DNA of 64,000 nt from Acidimicrobiia bacterium. GTDB taxonomy: Bacteria; Actinomycetota; Acidimicrobiia; Acidimicrobiales; Poriferisodalaceae. The DNA is taken from assembly GCA_022821985.1 (NCBI GenBank), contig JAJECP010000008.1:1-64000 (forward strand), written 5' to 3'. The position numbers and the translations under genes are program-made. How positions within the stretch are numbered: the stretch's first letter is position 1; each line of letters opens with the position of its first letter. The notes beneath the pieces were generated by a model. It was given only the letters and a program-made list of their open reading frames with translations. It was not told the DNA's origin and ran no database searches. Of this stretch, positions 1-9,944 are shown in pieces.

Positions 1-1443
<1,443 letters not shown>

Positions 1444-1454
1444 CCACAGATCGC

Positions 1455-1460
1455 TAGCGT
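1455..1460 (+). promoter_or_regulatory. -10 box TAGCGT of the DinB-like gene
   Basis: TAGCGT ends 6 nt before the ATG at 1467, so transcription would start at or next to the start codon (leaderless mRNA). No -35 element was recognised. Confidence 0.5.
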
Positions 1461-1466
1461 TCGGGC

Positions 1467-2183
1467 ATGGCTCGGATCGACCCTTCGGTGCTGGAGATGC
1501 CGGACGATGATGCGGCCGGCACGATGCCGTACTTCTCCCATATCGACCTGTGGCTGCGCGCCGAAGTGGACGGGCTGACCGATGCGCAGCTCGACCTCGA
1601 CGACCAGTCGCCCGAACGGGAGCTGATGTGGTGGTCGATCCGTCGGCAGATCAGCCACATCGCCTGGGTGTCGCTGATCTTCGCGAAGCGGCGCTGCGGG
1701 ACGCTGCTGTGGCCCGACGGCGACATTCCCGAGCCCATCGTGTGGGCCGAGCATCACCAGGGGCGCAACAACAAGCACGGGCTGCGGCTGGATCCTGGGC
1801 TGTTCTGGGATGTGCTCGATCTGCTCGACAAGCTCGACCTTGGCCTGAGCTGGATGCGCTACGTGGTCGCGTCCCATCCGGTCGAGACGTTCCGCGAGAT
1901 GGTGGAGTCACGTCACAGCACGCTCTTCTGGGATGACGCCATCACGGTGCTCCCCCGAGGTGCTTGGCATGATCCCGACGACGAGCGGATGATCGTGAAC
2001 ACGCTCGAGTGCGCGATCTGGATGCTGTTCTACGAGATGGCCTCGCACATCCGCTCCATCCAGCGGATCAAGGAGATCCAGGGGCTGGCATCGGCCGTCG
2101 AGCTGACGCGCTTCGGCTACCTGCGCCTCCCCCACTACTGGGGCGAGACCGACGCCCCCGCGCCCAGCATCACCAAGCTGTGA
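1467..2183 (+). CDS. DinB-like four-helix protein
   Basis: A 238-residue protein, rich in Trp and His, with helical segments and widely spaced histidines (H64 in ISHIAW; another in the C-terminal YEMASHIRSI). This resembles the metal-binding four-helix bundle of the DinB/YfiT superfamily, many of which are thiol-dependent transferases. A mycothiol-linked role would fit the mycothione reductase gene 5 kb away, but the family call rests on pattern only and no enzyme activity can be named. The ATG at 1467 is chosen because a TAGCGT box lies 6 nt upstream. The stop overlaps the GTG of the next gene (GTGA), so the two are probably co-translated. Confidence 0.5.
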   Translation: MARIDPSVLEMPDDDAAGTMPYFSHIDLWLRAEVDGLTDAQLDLDDQSPERELMWWSIRRQISHIAWVSLIFAKRRCGTLLWPDGDIPEPIVWAEHHQGRNNKHGLRLDPGLFWDVLDLLDKLDLGLSWMRYVVASHPVETFREMVESRHSTLFWDDAITVLPRGAWHDPDDERMIVNTLECAIWMLFYEMASHIRSIQRIKEIQGLASAVELTRFGYLRLPHYWGETDAPAPSITKL

Positions 2184-3103
2184 ACCCGAGGATCATTCTC
2201 GATTGCGATCCGGGCCACGACGATGCGGTGGCGATCCTGCTGGCGGCCCGCCAGTGCGAGGTGCTGGCGATCACGACGGTGTCGGGGAACGCACCGCTCG
2301 AGATGACCACGGCGAACGCGCTGCTGATGTGCGAGCTTGCCGGGCTGGACATTCCGGTGCATGCGGGCGCGGACCGGCCGCTGCTGGTACCTGCGGCCCA
2401 CGCCCCTCGTGCCCACGGGGCGACCGGGCTCGACGGGCCACCGCGGCCCGATGTGCACTTGGCGGCAGCAAGCAATGACGCCGTCGGCGTCATCATCGAG
2501 ACGGTGCGAGCCCACGACGACGTGTGGCTCGTGCCTGTCGGGCCGCTCACCAACATTGCGCTGGCCATCCGCCAAGCGCCGGACATCGTCGAGCGGGTGG
2601 CGGGCATCTCGCTCATGGGCGGCGCGGTCGGGCCGGGCAATGTCACGCCGACGGCCGAGTTCAACATCTGGGCAGATCCCCATGCCGCCCAGATCGTGTT
2701 CGCCGCCGGTGTGCCGCTGGTTCGCATGGCCGGGCTCAACCTCACCCACCAGCTCTGCGTCGGGCAGAACGAGATCATCGCCCTGCGGGAGCAGGGCGGC
2801 ATGGTGCCTGAGTTCGTGGCGGACCTGTTCGACTTCTACCTCGCCGGCTACCGCGAGCGCGCCGGGCTGGATGCCGCGCCCATGCACGACCCCTGCGCAG
2901 TGTTGGCCGTGACGCACCCAGAGCTGTTCACCTTCGGCGCCCGACACGTCGACGTGGAGACGAGCGGCGATCTCACCCGGGGCATGACCGTCGCCGACGA
3001 ACGGCCCGGCACCGACGCCACGCCCAACTGCGAGGTCGCCTACAGCATTGATGCCGCGCCGGCGCTCGAACTCATCGTCAACGCCGTCTGCAGCTACGGC
3101 TGA
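2180..3103 (+). CDS. Inosine-uridine type nucleoside hydrolase
   Basis: A 307-residue enzyme expected to split the N-glycosidic bond of ribonucleosides to give ribose and a free base (nucleoside salvage). The N-terminal motif DCDPGHDDA (residues 8-16) is the family's Ca2+/ribose-binding signature, and the C-terminal MHDPCAVLA carries the second conserved His-Asp. The GTG at 2180 is preferred over upstream starts because it overlaps the preceding stop and puts the DxDPG motif at the usual distance from the N-terminus. The next gene begins inside this stop codon (TGATG), so the three form one transcription unit. Substrate preference cannot be read from the sequence. Confidence 0.9.
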   Translation: MNPRIILDCDPGHDDAVAILLAARQCEVLAITTVSGNAPLEMTTANALLMCELAGLDIPVHAGADRPLLVPAAHAPRAHGATGLDGPPRPDVHLAAASNDAVGVIIETVRAHDDVWLVPVGPLTNIALAIRQAPDIVERVAGISLMGGAVGPGNVTPTAEFNIWADPHAAQIVFAAGVPLVRMAGLNLTHQLCVGQNEIIALREQGGMVPEFVADLFDFYLAGYRERAGLDAAPMHDPCAVLAVTHPELFTFGARHVDVETSGDLTRGMTVADERPGTDATPNCEVAYSIDAAPALELIVNAVCSYG

Positions 3104-4239
3104 TGCGCCGCGCAGCGACCCTGATTGTCCTGGCACTGGCGACAGCCATCGCCGCCGCGTCCTGCGGCAGTGACGATCTCGAAGCGCGAGACCTGACGCT
3201 GCCCGAGGCGGTGGGCCAGATGCTGCTGTTCGGCTTTCCCGGCACCGAGGTGGAACCCGCGGTGGCCGAGCTGCTGGATGAGGTTCGCCCCGGCGGGCTG
3301 ATCCTGTACGACTACGACGTGCGCAGCGGCGGCACGCAGCCGCGCAACATCGTCTCGCCTGCTCAGCTCGAGGCCCTCACGGCAAGCCTGCAAGAGCACA
3401 GCGAGATCCCGCTGCTGATCGCTGTAGATGCCGAGGGCGGGCTGGTCAATCGGCTCAAGCAGAAGTACGGCTTCACAGTCGTGGTGCCGTCGGCGGCCGA
3501 CATGGGCGCCGGCGACCCGGAAAGCACATCGGAGATCGCTACGGCGCTGGCCGAACAGCTTCGCTCGGTGGGCATCAACTGGAATCTGGCGCCGGTTGTG
3601 GATGTCGATGTGAACCCCGACAGCCCGGCGATCGGCGCGCTGGGGCGGGCGTTCAGCGCCGATCCCGCGCAGGTGGTCGAGCACGCCAGCGCCTTCTCGG
3701 ATGCGCACCTCGACCACGACGTGGTGCCGACGCTCAAGCACTTCCCCGGCCACGGCAGTGCGGTCGGCGACACGCACCTGGGCGTCACCGACGTAACCGA
3801 CAGCTTCGTGAGCGATGTCGAGCTCGCTCCCTACCAGATGCTGTTCGAGCAGGGCTACGCCGGTGCGGTCATGACCAACCATGTCGTCAACCGGCGACTG
3901 GACCCCGCTGCGCTTCCCGCCACGCTGTCAGCAGCCATCGTCACCGATCTCCTGCGCAACGATCTCGGCTACGACGGCGTGGTGATCTCCGACGACATGG
4001 GCATGGGCGCCATCGTCGAGCAGTTCACCCTGGAGCAAGCGGCGGTGCGTGCCGTCAATGCGGGCGTGGACGTCGTGCTGATCGCCAACCAGACCCACGA
4101 CGACGAGGCCGACAACGTCCGTCGCGTGCGCGAGGCGATCCTCGCCGCTGTGGAATCGGGCGAGATCCCCGAGGAGCGCATCTACGAATCGGTCCAGCGG
4201 ATCCTCGCGCTGAAACAGCAGTACGGCCTGCTGGACTGA
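3103..4239 (+). CDS. Glycoside hydrolase family 3 lipoprotein (NagZ-like beta-N-acetylhexosaminidase)
   Basis: A 378-residue GH3 enzyme. An N-terminal hydrophobic segment ends in AAASC, a lipobox, predicting export and attachment to the outer face of the membrane. The core shows DAEGG (about residue 109), KHFPGHG, the expected substrate and catalytic-loop motif of the NagZ branch, and ISDDMGMGAI with the nucleophile Asp region. It probably removes N-acetylglucosamine from muropeptides or other glycans during wall turnover. The start overlaps the stop of the nucleoside hydrolase gene. Length matches single-domain GH3 N-acetylglucosaminidases. The glycan substrate is inferred from the family. 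Confidence 0.88.
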   Translation: MRRAATLIVLALATAIAAASCGSDDLEARDLTLPEAVGQMLLFGFPGTEVEPAVAELLDEVRPGGLILYDYDVRSGGTQPRNIVSPAQLEALTASLQEHSEIPLLIAVDAEGGLVNRLKQKYGFTVVVPSAADMGAGDPESTSEIATALAEQLRSVGINWNLAPVVDVDVNPDSPAIGALGRAFSADPAQVVEHASAFSDAHLDHDVVPTLKHFPGHGSAVGDTHLGVTDVTDSFVSDVELAPYQMLFEQGYAGAVMTNHVVNRRLDPAALPATLSAAIVTDLLRNDLGYDGVVISDDMGMGAIVEQFTLEQAAVRAVNAGVDVVLIANQTHDDEADNVRRVREAILAAVESGEIPEERIYESVQRILALKQQYGLLD

Positions 4240-4303
4240 GCCGCGCGTGCCGAGGACGGGCTCACCGCGCCGCGCCGCCCGCGCACAGGCCGGACCGTCG
4301 GGG

Positions 4304-4321
4304 CGCTGGCGGTGCCCAGCG
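4304..4321 (+). other. Small perfect hairpin in the gap upstream of selD
   Basis: CGCTGG and CCAGCG flank a 6-nt loop in the 108-nt gap between the GH3 gene and selD. There is no T-tract, so it is at most a weak or factor-dependent terminator, or a transcript-end stabiliser. It lies just before the selD -10 box. Confidence 0.25.
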
Positions 4322-4335
4322 GAGGCCCGGATCGG

Positions 4336-4341
4336 TACCGT
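4336..4341 (+). promoter_or_regulatory. -10 box TACCGT of selD
   Basis: TACCGT ends 6 nt before GTG 4348. This matters because it places the start upstream of the in-frame TGA at 4426, so the region before the TGA is coding. Confidence 0.55.
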
Positions 4342-4347
4342 GACGGC

Positions 4348-5493
4348 GTGACCTCCGAGGACGCACGCTCGCGCGGCGAATCGACACCGGCGTTCCGGCT
4401 GAGCCAGTACAGCCACGGTGCGGGCTGAGCGTGCAAGCTCGGGCCTTCCGAGCTGGCGCAGGTTCTGCGCCATCTGACTCCCCCGTCGCACCCGGACCTG
4501 GTGGTCGGCACCGACACCAGCGACGATGCCGCCGTGTGGCGGCTCGACGGCGACCGGCTGCTGGTGAATTCGACCGACTTCTTCGCGCCGATCGTGGACG
4601 ATGCGCGCACGTGGGGGCGCATCGCGGCGGCGAATGCCGCCAGCGACATCTACGCGATGGGCGCGAGCCCGCTGTTCGCCCTCAACCTGGCGGCCTGGCC
4701 GCGCGACGCGCTCCCGCTGGACTTGCTGGGCGAGGTGCTCGCCGGCGGTGCGGATGCCGCGGCGGACGGCGGCTGGGTGGTGGCCGGCGGTCACACCATC
4801 GACGCGCCCGAGCCGCTCTATGGCATGTCGGTGACTGGCACCTGCCGGCCGGCCAGCGACGGCACGGGCCTGCTCACCAACGCCGGTGGGCAGGCGGGCC
4901 AGGCGCTGGTGCTGACCAAACCGCTCGGCACCGGTCTGCTCGCGACCGCGCTGAAGCGTTCGGGCCCCGAGGCCGTCGAGTCGGGCGGCGACCTGCATGC
5001 GGCCTACGAGGCCGGCGTGGCCGAGATGTGCCGGCTCAACGACGCAGCCGCCGCCGCGGCCATCAGGGCAGGAGCCACGGCGGCCACCGACGTCACCGGG
5101 TTCGGACTGCTGGGACACCTCGCAGAACTCGCCGCGGCCAGCGAAGCGAGTGCCGTGGTGGATGCCGGCGCAGTGCCGCTGCTGCCCGATGTGGTCGGGC
5201 TCGCCACCGGCGGCTTCGTGCCCGGGGGCACCGGCCGCAACCTGGATCACCTGGCCGAGCGCCTCGACGGCAGCGACGAACTCACCCGCATCGTGCTCGG
5301 CGATCCGCAGACTTCGGGCGGCCTGCTGTTCAGCTGCAATCCCGCACGTGCCGGCGACGCTGTGCGCGAGCTGCGCGACAGCGGCCATGACGCCGCAGTG
5401 ATCGGCGAACTCGCCGACGGCAGCAGCGGCACGGCGGGATCGATCACGATCGCGGGCGCCGTCACCGGAGACACCGCAGCAGACGCAGGCTGA
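4348..5493 (+). CDS. selD: Selenide, water dikinase SelD containing selenocysteine (in-frame UGA at 4426-4428)
   Basis: Makes selenophosphate, the selenium donor for selenocysteine-tRNA, from selenide and ATP. Read from GTG 4348 through the TGA at 4426-4428, the product has 381 residues. It starts with the SelD motif RLSQYSHGAG-U-ACK, where U27 sits exactly at the catalytic Cys (Cys17 of E. coli SelD) and K30 at the essential Lys (Lys20). Downstream are DDAAVW, STDFF, GGHTIDAPEP, TDVTGFGLLGHL and DPQTSGGLL. Starting at 4501 instead would remove the whole active-site segment. The start is supported by a TACCGT box 6 nt upstream. A hairpin immediately after the UGA is a SECIS candidate. The next gene starts 4 nt after the stop. 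Sec-type SelD proteins are known in other bacteria. Confidence 0.93.
4429..4459 (+). promoter_or_regulatory. SECIS-like hairpin after the selD UGA
   Basis: AGCTCGG (4436-4442) pairs perfectly with CCGAGCT (4448-4454) around the 5-nt loop GCCTT, whose first base is G. The loop starts 15 nt after the UGA. Outer bases GCG(T) at 4429-4432 can pair with (G)CGC at 4456-4459. Position, stem and a G at the start of the loop agree with bacterial SECIS elements, which are recognised by SelB. Confidence 0.6.
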
Positions 5494-5497
5494 GGAA

Positions 5498-6085
5498 GTG
5501 TCCGCTAGCGCGCAGCGGCGGGGGGTGTTTCCCGGCTCGTTCAACCCGCCCACGACGGCCCATCTCGCCATCAGCGAAGCCGTGATCGAACAGCACCGCC
5601 TCGATGTGCTCGTGTGGACCGTCAGCCGGGTGGCGCTCGCCAAGGAAGACGTGCAACGCCCGCGCCTCGCCGACCGGATCGCCGTGCTCGAACAGGTCGC
5701 AGCGCCGATCGACTGGCTCGAGATCGACGTCACCGACGCGCAGCTGCTGTCGGACATCGCTGCCGGATTCGATGTGATCGTCATGGGCGCAGACAAGTGG
5801 CAGCAGATCCACGACCCGATCTTCTACGGCAACGATCCAGCGCACCGGGATGCGTCCATCGCTGCGCTGCCGACCGTCGCCATCGCCGCCCGCCCCCCGC
5901 ACGATTGCCCCACCGAACTCGTGCTCGACCTGCCCGACTGGGTGGGCACCGTGTCGAGCACCCAGGCCCGCTCCACCGACTCGGCCCTGATGGCACCCGA
6001 AGCGGCTCGCTTCGACACAGACACCGGTGCCTGGACCGACCAAGCTCGCTACGAGGCCTGGTTGGCGCGCCAGCGGGAAGACTGA
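5498..6085 (+). CDS. NadD/cytidylyltransferase-family nucleotidyltransferase
   Basis: A 195-residue alpha/beta phosphodiesterase-superfamily protein. GSFNPPTTAHL near residue 13 is the nucleotide-binding (T/H)xGH-type motif, here TTAH instead of a strict HxGH, and GTVSSTQAR near residue 150 resembles the second ATP-binding ISSTxIR motif. It is therefore related to nicotinate/nicotinamide mononucleotide adenylyltransferases, but the altered HxGH makes the exact substrate uncertain. It starts with GTG 4 nt after selD, with GAGGAA overlapping the selD stop as ribosome-binding site, so it is probably co-expressed with selD. No selenium-related role is claimed. Confidence 0.7.
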   Translation: MSASAQRRGVFPGSFNPPTTAHLAISEAVIEQHRLDVLVWTVSRVALAKEDVQRPRLADRIAVLEQVAAPIDWLEIDVTDAQLLSDIAAGFDVIVMGADKWQQIHDPIFYGNDPAHRDASIAALPTVAIAARPPHDCPTELVLDLPDWVGTVSSTQARSTDSALMAPEAARFDTDTGAWTDQARYEAWLARQRED

Positions 6086-6093
6086 AGGGCACT

Positions 6094-7071
6094 ATGGACG
6101 AGATTCTGGATGTCGACCTGTTGGCGTTCGAGCACGGCTCGGCGGCACAGCGCAAGGCGGTCACCGACGGCGTGATGTCGAGCCTCCGGACGGGCTTCGT
6201 CTATACGGCCCACGATCTCTCAGGCGGCCTGCTCGACGATGCGTACGACGTGCTGGGCCGGTTCTTCGCGCTGGGGTCCGACACCAAGAAGCGCTACGTC
6301 GACGCGGAGTCGTTCGGTGCGCGTGGCTACACCGGCCGCCTCACCGAGACCGCCGCCATCTCCGACCTTCCCGATTGGAAGGAGATGTTCAACTGGAGCG
6401 ATCAACCGCCCGCCGGCCACCCGCTCACCGTGCAGTACGGCCGCTGGTACCGGCCGTCGATCTTCCCCGACGACGACATCGACGGCGCCGGCGCGACCCT
6501 CACCGAATTCCACCGGCGGCTCGTCGAGCTGCAGCGACGCTTCCTGCGCGTGATCGCGCAGGGCATCGGCGCCCACGAGACCTTCTTCGACCGGATGACC
6601 ACCTACGGCACGCACCTGAGCCGGGCCATTCACTACCCGCCGATGTCACATGCCCCGGGCGGCGGCAGCGAGGGCCACGTCTGGGCCGACGAGCACGCCG
6701 ACATCAACCTCATCACCGCCCTGCCACGGGCGACCGACCGCGGGCTGCAGGTGCGCATCGACGGCGGGTGGGTCGATGCCGCCCCGCCGGACGATCACGT
6801 CATCATCAACTCAGGGATCATGCTGGAGCACGTCACCAACGGCCTGATCGGCGCCGGCTGGCACCGTGTCAAGGCAGACCCAGGCCAGCACACCAGCCGG
6901 CTCAGCGTGGTGCAGTTCTGCCACCCACGCCCGTCCACGATTCTCACCCCGGCGCCGTCGACGGTCACGCCTGAGCGACCGTGCCGCTACGAGGCGGTCT
7001 CGGCCGAAGATCGGCTCGAAGAGGTGATCTGGGAGATCAACCTCATCCCCGACGCCCGCCGCATCGACTGA
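6094..7071 (+). CDS. 2-oxoglutarate/Fe(II)-dependent oxygenase (isopenicillin-N-synthase-like)
   Basis: A 325-residue non-haem iron oxygenase with the double-stranded beta-helix facial triad H201-x-D203...H257 and the 2-oxoglutarate- or substrate-carboxylate-binding R269-x-S271. This is the arrangement found in isopenicillin N synthase and plant-type 2OG dioxygenases, and the length is typical. The ATG at 6094 has GAAGGG 5 nt upstream; longer readings would overlap the nucleotidyltransferase gene. It probably hydroxylates or oxidises a small molecule. There is no neighbouring biosynthetic gene set to suggest the substrate. Confidence 0.85.
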   Translation: MDEILDVDLLAFEHGSAAQRKAVTDGVMSSLRTGFVYTAHDLSGGLLDDAYDVLGRFFALGSDTKKRYVDAESFGARGYTGRLTETAAISDLPDWKEMFNWSDQPPAGHPLTVQYGRWYRPSIFPDDDIDGAGATLTEFHRRLVELQRRFLRVIAQGIGAHETFFDRMTTYGTHLSRAIHYPPMSHAPGGGSEGHVWADEHADINLITALPRATDRGLQVRIDGGWVDAAPPDDHVIINSGIMLEHVTNGLIGAGWHRVKADPGQHTSRLSVVQFCHPRPSTILTPAPSTVTPERPCRYEAVSAEDRLEEVIWEINLIPDARRID

Positions 7072-7091
7072 ACCCGACTGACCGCGGCTGG

Positions 7092-8528
7092 CTACAGCTC
7101 GAGCAGGGCGTTCTCGATGACCTCGGTCAGCGCCGGGTGGATATAGAACTGCTCGCGGGCCATCTGGTCGACGGTCTGGCCAAAGGTCATGCCCTGGATG
7201 AGCTGCTGGATCAGCGTGGACGCCTGGGGGCCGATGATGTGGGCGCCGAGCAGCTCGCGGGTCTCGGCGTGCGCGATGAGCTTGGCGAAGCTGGCGGTGT
7301 CCTCCATCGCCCAGCCGTACGCCGTGTGGCCGAAGGGCTTGTTGACCACCGAGATCGGCAATCCCTGCGCCCGTGCATCTCGCTCGGTGAGGCCGACCGA
7401 GGCGACCTGCGGGTGCGAGAACACCGCATGGGGAACCAGATCCTCCCGGACGGAGTACATGGGGCCGTCGGCCTGGCCCTCGGCCACCAGCAGGTTGTGC
7501 CGCAGCGCCCGCACCTGCGCGTTGGCGAGATGCTTGAGCTGAGTCTCGCTCGACAGGTCGCCGAAGGCCCACACGCCCGGCGCCGAGGTGCGGTAGAACT
7601 CATCGGTCAGCACACGGCCGTCGTCGTCATCCACTCCTGCAAGGTCGAGGGCGAGCTGATCGCCGTTGGGCACCCGACCTGTGGCCACCAGCAGCACATC
7701 GGCGCTCACCGACTCGGCACGCCCGCCACGGTCGAATTCGACCGTGTAGGAGTTGCCATGGGCACTGGGCGAGCCGTCGGCGGCGTACACAAACTCCGCG
7801 GCTCCGCCGCGCACGGAGGTCACCGTCGCGCCGAGGCGCAGGTCGAAGTGGCGCTGCGCCGCCGTCGTGAATGCTGCAGACACGTCGTCGTCCTCGGCCC
7901 GCAGCAGCCGCTCACCCCGGTTGACCACCGTGACGTTGGTTCCCAGCGCCGAGAACACGTAGCCCAGCTCGCAGGCGATATACCCGCCGCCAAGCACGAT
8001 CATCGACTCCGGCAGCGAATCCAGTCGCATCACGGTGTCAGAGGTGTGGAACGGCACCGTGCCCAGGCCGCGGTACGGCGGCAGGAATGCCCGAGCGCCG
8101 GCCCCGAGCACCACATGCCGCCCGGACACCGATTCGGTACTGCCGTCGCCCATGCGCACCGCCAGGCGCCGGTCGCTCACGAAACGGGCATCACCCTCGA
8201 ACACGGTGATGTTGGGGCATTCGGCGCCGAAGCGGTAGTCGCGCCCCCCGCTGGCGATGGGATCGATGCGGCCGAAGACGCGATCTCGAATGGCAGGCCA
8301 GTCGGCGCTGTCAAAGCTGGCGGCGATGCCGTAGTCGCCCGCCGTCGCGATGGTGTCGGCAACATCGGCCGCGTACACGAACATCTTGGAGGGAATGCAG
8401 CCCACGTTCAGGCACGTGCCACCGAACGTGTCGCGTTCGACGATCGCAATCGACCAGTCGTCGAACTCGGGACCGGGAATGGAATTGGCCGAGCCGGTGC
8501 CAACGATGACCAAGTCGAAATCTGCCAT
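7092..8528 (-). CDS. mtr: Mycothione reductase
   Basis: NADPH-dependent flavoprotein that reduces mycothiol disulfide and so keeps the actinobacterial thiol pool reduced. The 478 residues begin with the FAD-binding stretch LVIVGTGSANS and contain the redox pair C39-x4-C44 in TFGGTCLNVGCIPSKMF, HTSDTVMRL, the NAD(P) motif VLGGGYIACELG, and a C-terminal dimer-interface segment ending in FYIHPALTEVIENALL with the catalytic His. The pattern follows Mycobacterium tuberculosis Mtr more closely than lipoamide dehydrogenase. ATG 8528 is preferred over an upstream TTG at 8540. This is good evidence that the organism makes mycothiol. Confidence 0.92.
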   Translation of the reverse strand: MADFDLVIVGTGSANSIPGPEFDDWSIAIVERDTFGGTCLNVGCIPSKMFVYAADVADTIATAGDYGIAASFDSADWPAIRDRVFGRIDPIASGGRDYRFGAECPNITVFEGDARFVSDRRLAVRMGDGSTESVSGRHVVLGAGARAFLPPYRGLGTVPFHTSDTVMRLDSLPESMIVLGGGYIACELGYVFSALGTNVTVVNRGERLLRAEDDDVSAAFTTAAQRHFDLRLGATVTSVRGGAAEFVYAADGSPSAHGNSYTVEFDRGGRAESVSADVLLVATGRVPNGDQLALDLAGVDDDDGRVLTDEFYRTSAPGVWAFGDLSSETQLKHLANAQVRALRHNLLVAEGQADGPMYSVREDLVPHAVFSHPQVASVGLTERDARAQGLPISVVNKPFGHTAYGWAMEDTASFAKLIAHAETRELLGAHIIGPQASTLIQQLIQGMTFGQTVDQMAREQFYIHPALTEVIENALLEL

Positions 8529-8572
8529 GTCCGCAGTCAATCAGCGCTGTTCGCGAAGAGCAGCGACCGGCC

Positions 8573-9877
8573 TCACACCAGTGCTTGATAGACGAGCGCC
8601 TTGAGCTCTGGGCGGATCGGGTGGACGCTGGAGGGCAGCAGCTGCGTCAGGAAGACGAGTGTGATGTCTTCGACCGGATCCACCCAGAATGCAGTCGACG
8701 CAGCCCCGCCCCAGGCGAACTCGCCCTTGCTGGACACGACCTTGGCCTTGGCAGGATCGAGCACCACCGAGAAGCCCAGGCCAAAACCGATACCGTCGAA
8801 GGCCGCCTCGGAGAACAGCGCTCGGCCGCACTCGGTGAGATCGGTGCCGCCAGGCAGGTGATTGCTGGCCATGAACTCGAGGGTTCGCCGGCCGATGACG
8901 CGGGCGCCGTCGAGCTCGCCCCCGTTGCGCAGCATCTGGGTGAAGCGGTGGTAGTCCCCCATGGTCGACACCAGGCCACCGCCGCCGGAAAGGATCTTGG
9001 GCGGTCCCAGATAGGCCGACGTGCGCGGGTCATCCATCAGCGTGCGCGCCAGGCCCGGGTCGTCGGGCCGGTATGCCGGGGGCGTCGGCCCCGTGTTGCC
9101 CGCTGCCTCGCGTGCCGCCAGCGTGGCTGTCGTGTAGTTGGCCGCAAAGCGCTCGACGTCGGCGGGTGGCACCTGAAAGCCCGTGTCGGTCATGCCGAGC
9201 GGCCCGATCACGTGGTCGACGAGGTACTCGTCGAGCGACTGACCCGAGACGACCTCGACGACACGGCCCAGAACATCGGTGGAGTAGCTGTAGTTCCACT
9301 CGGTGCCCGGATCGAACAGCAGCGGGAGCGATGCGAGCGCTTCGCAAGTTTCCTCGAGGTTGCCGGGGGCACCCCAGTTGAAGCCGTTGGCCCGGTACAG
9401 CGCGTCGACCTCGTTGGCGAAGTGGAAGTCGTAGGTGAGGCCGGAGGTATGGGTCAGCAGGCTGTGGACGGTTACTTCGCTCGCCGGTTCTCGCGTCTGG
9501 TACTGCATCACGTTGCCACCGGCGAAGACGCGTGCGTTCGCAAACTCCGGGATCCAACGCGAGACCGGATCCTTCAACTGGAAGCACCCTTGCTCGTACA
9601 GCTGCATCGCGGCGATCGACACGATGGGCTTGGTCATCGAGTAGATGCGATAGATGGTGTCTGCGGTGACCGGCAGCGACCGCTCGCAGTCTCGCTGGCC
9701 GTAGCGGTGGGTGTACGCGATCTGGCCGCCGCGCGTCAGCAGCACCGACACGCCCGGCAGGCGCCCGTCGTCGACATACCGATCCAGATGAGCGGCAATG
9801 CGCTCCAGCCGACCGGCGTCGAAGCCCACCTCGGCCGGATCGACGGTTGGCTCGATGTCTGAGGTGATCGATCCCAT
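8573..9877 (-). CDS. Serine hydrolase of the beta-lactamase/class C esterase family
   Basis: A 434-residue penicillin-binding-protein-like serine hydrolase. The SxxK motif is S80-M-T-K83, followed by a Tyr motif in WNYSYSTDVLG that provides the general base, and a C-terminal WGGAAST box in place of KTG. Such proteins are often esterases or D-aminopeptidases rather than true beta-lactamases. No signal peptide is visible, so it is probably cytoplasmic. GGAGG lies about 6 nt before ATG 9877. It is followed, 44 nt downstream on the same strand, by the mycothione reductase gene. The substrate is unknown. Confidence 0.87.
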   Translation of the reverse strand: MGSITSDIEPTVDPAEVGFDAGRLERIAAHLDRYVDDGRLPGVSVLLTRGGQIAYTHRYGQRDCERSLPVTADTIYRIYSMTKPIVSIAAMQLYEQGCFQLKDPVSRWIPEFANARVFAGGNVMQYQTREPASEVTVHSLLTHTSGLTYDFHFANEVDALYRANGFNWGAPGNLEETCEALASLPLLFDPGTEWNYSYSTDVLGRVVEVVSGQSLDEYLVDHVIGPLGMTDTGFQVPPADVERFAANYTTATLAAREAAGNTGPTPPAYRPDDPGLARTLMDDPRTSAYLGPPKILSGGGGLVSTMGDYHRFTQMLRNGGELDGARVIGRRTLEFMASNHLPGGTDLTECGRALFSEAAFDGIGFGLGFSVVLDPAKAKVVSSKGEFAWGGAASTAFWVDPVEDITLVFLTQLLPSSVHPIRPELKALVYQALV

Positions 9878-9944
9878 CACAACCTCCGGTGTTCGCTACT
9901 CGCCGTCCTGCAGGCTACGGCTCAGGAATCGGCCGAAGGCTCTG

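Noticed and set aside
4501-5493. Short selD starting at 4501 as the full gene
   Set aside because: It would lack the catalytic Cys/Sec and Lys motif, which is clearly present in the same frame upstream across the TGA.
3928-5796. 622-codon minus-strand open frame over the GH3, selD and nucleotidyltransferase genes
   Set aside because: Low-complexity Arg/Ala/Gly-rich translation with no family motifs; it is the shadow of three conserved plus-strand genes in GC-rich DNA.
6981-8588. 535-codon plus-strand open frame opposite mycothione reductase
   Set aside because: No recognisable domain; the minus strand encodes an unmistakable flavoprotein over the same bases.
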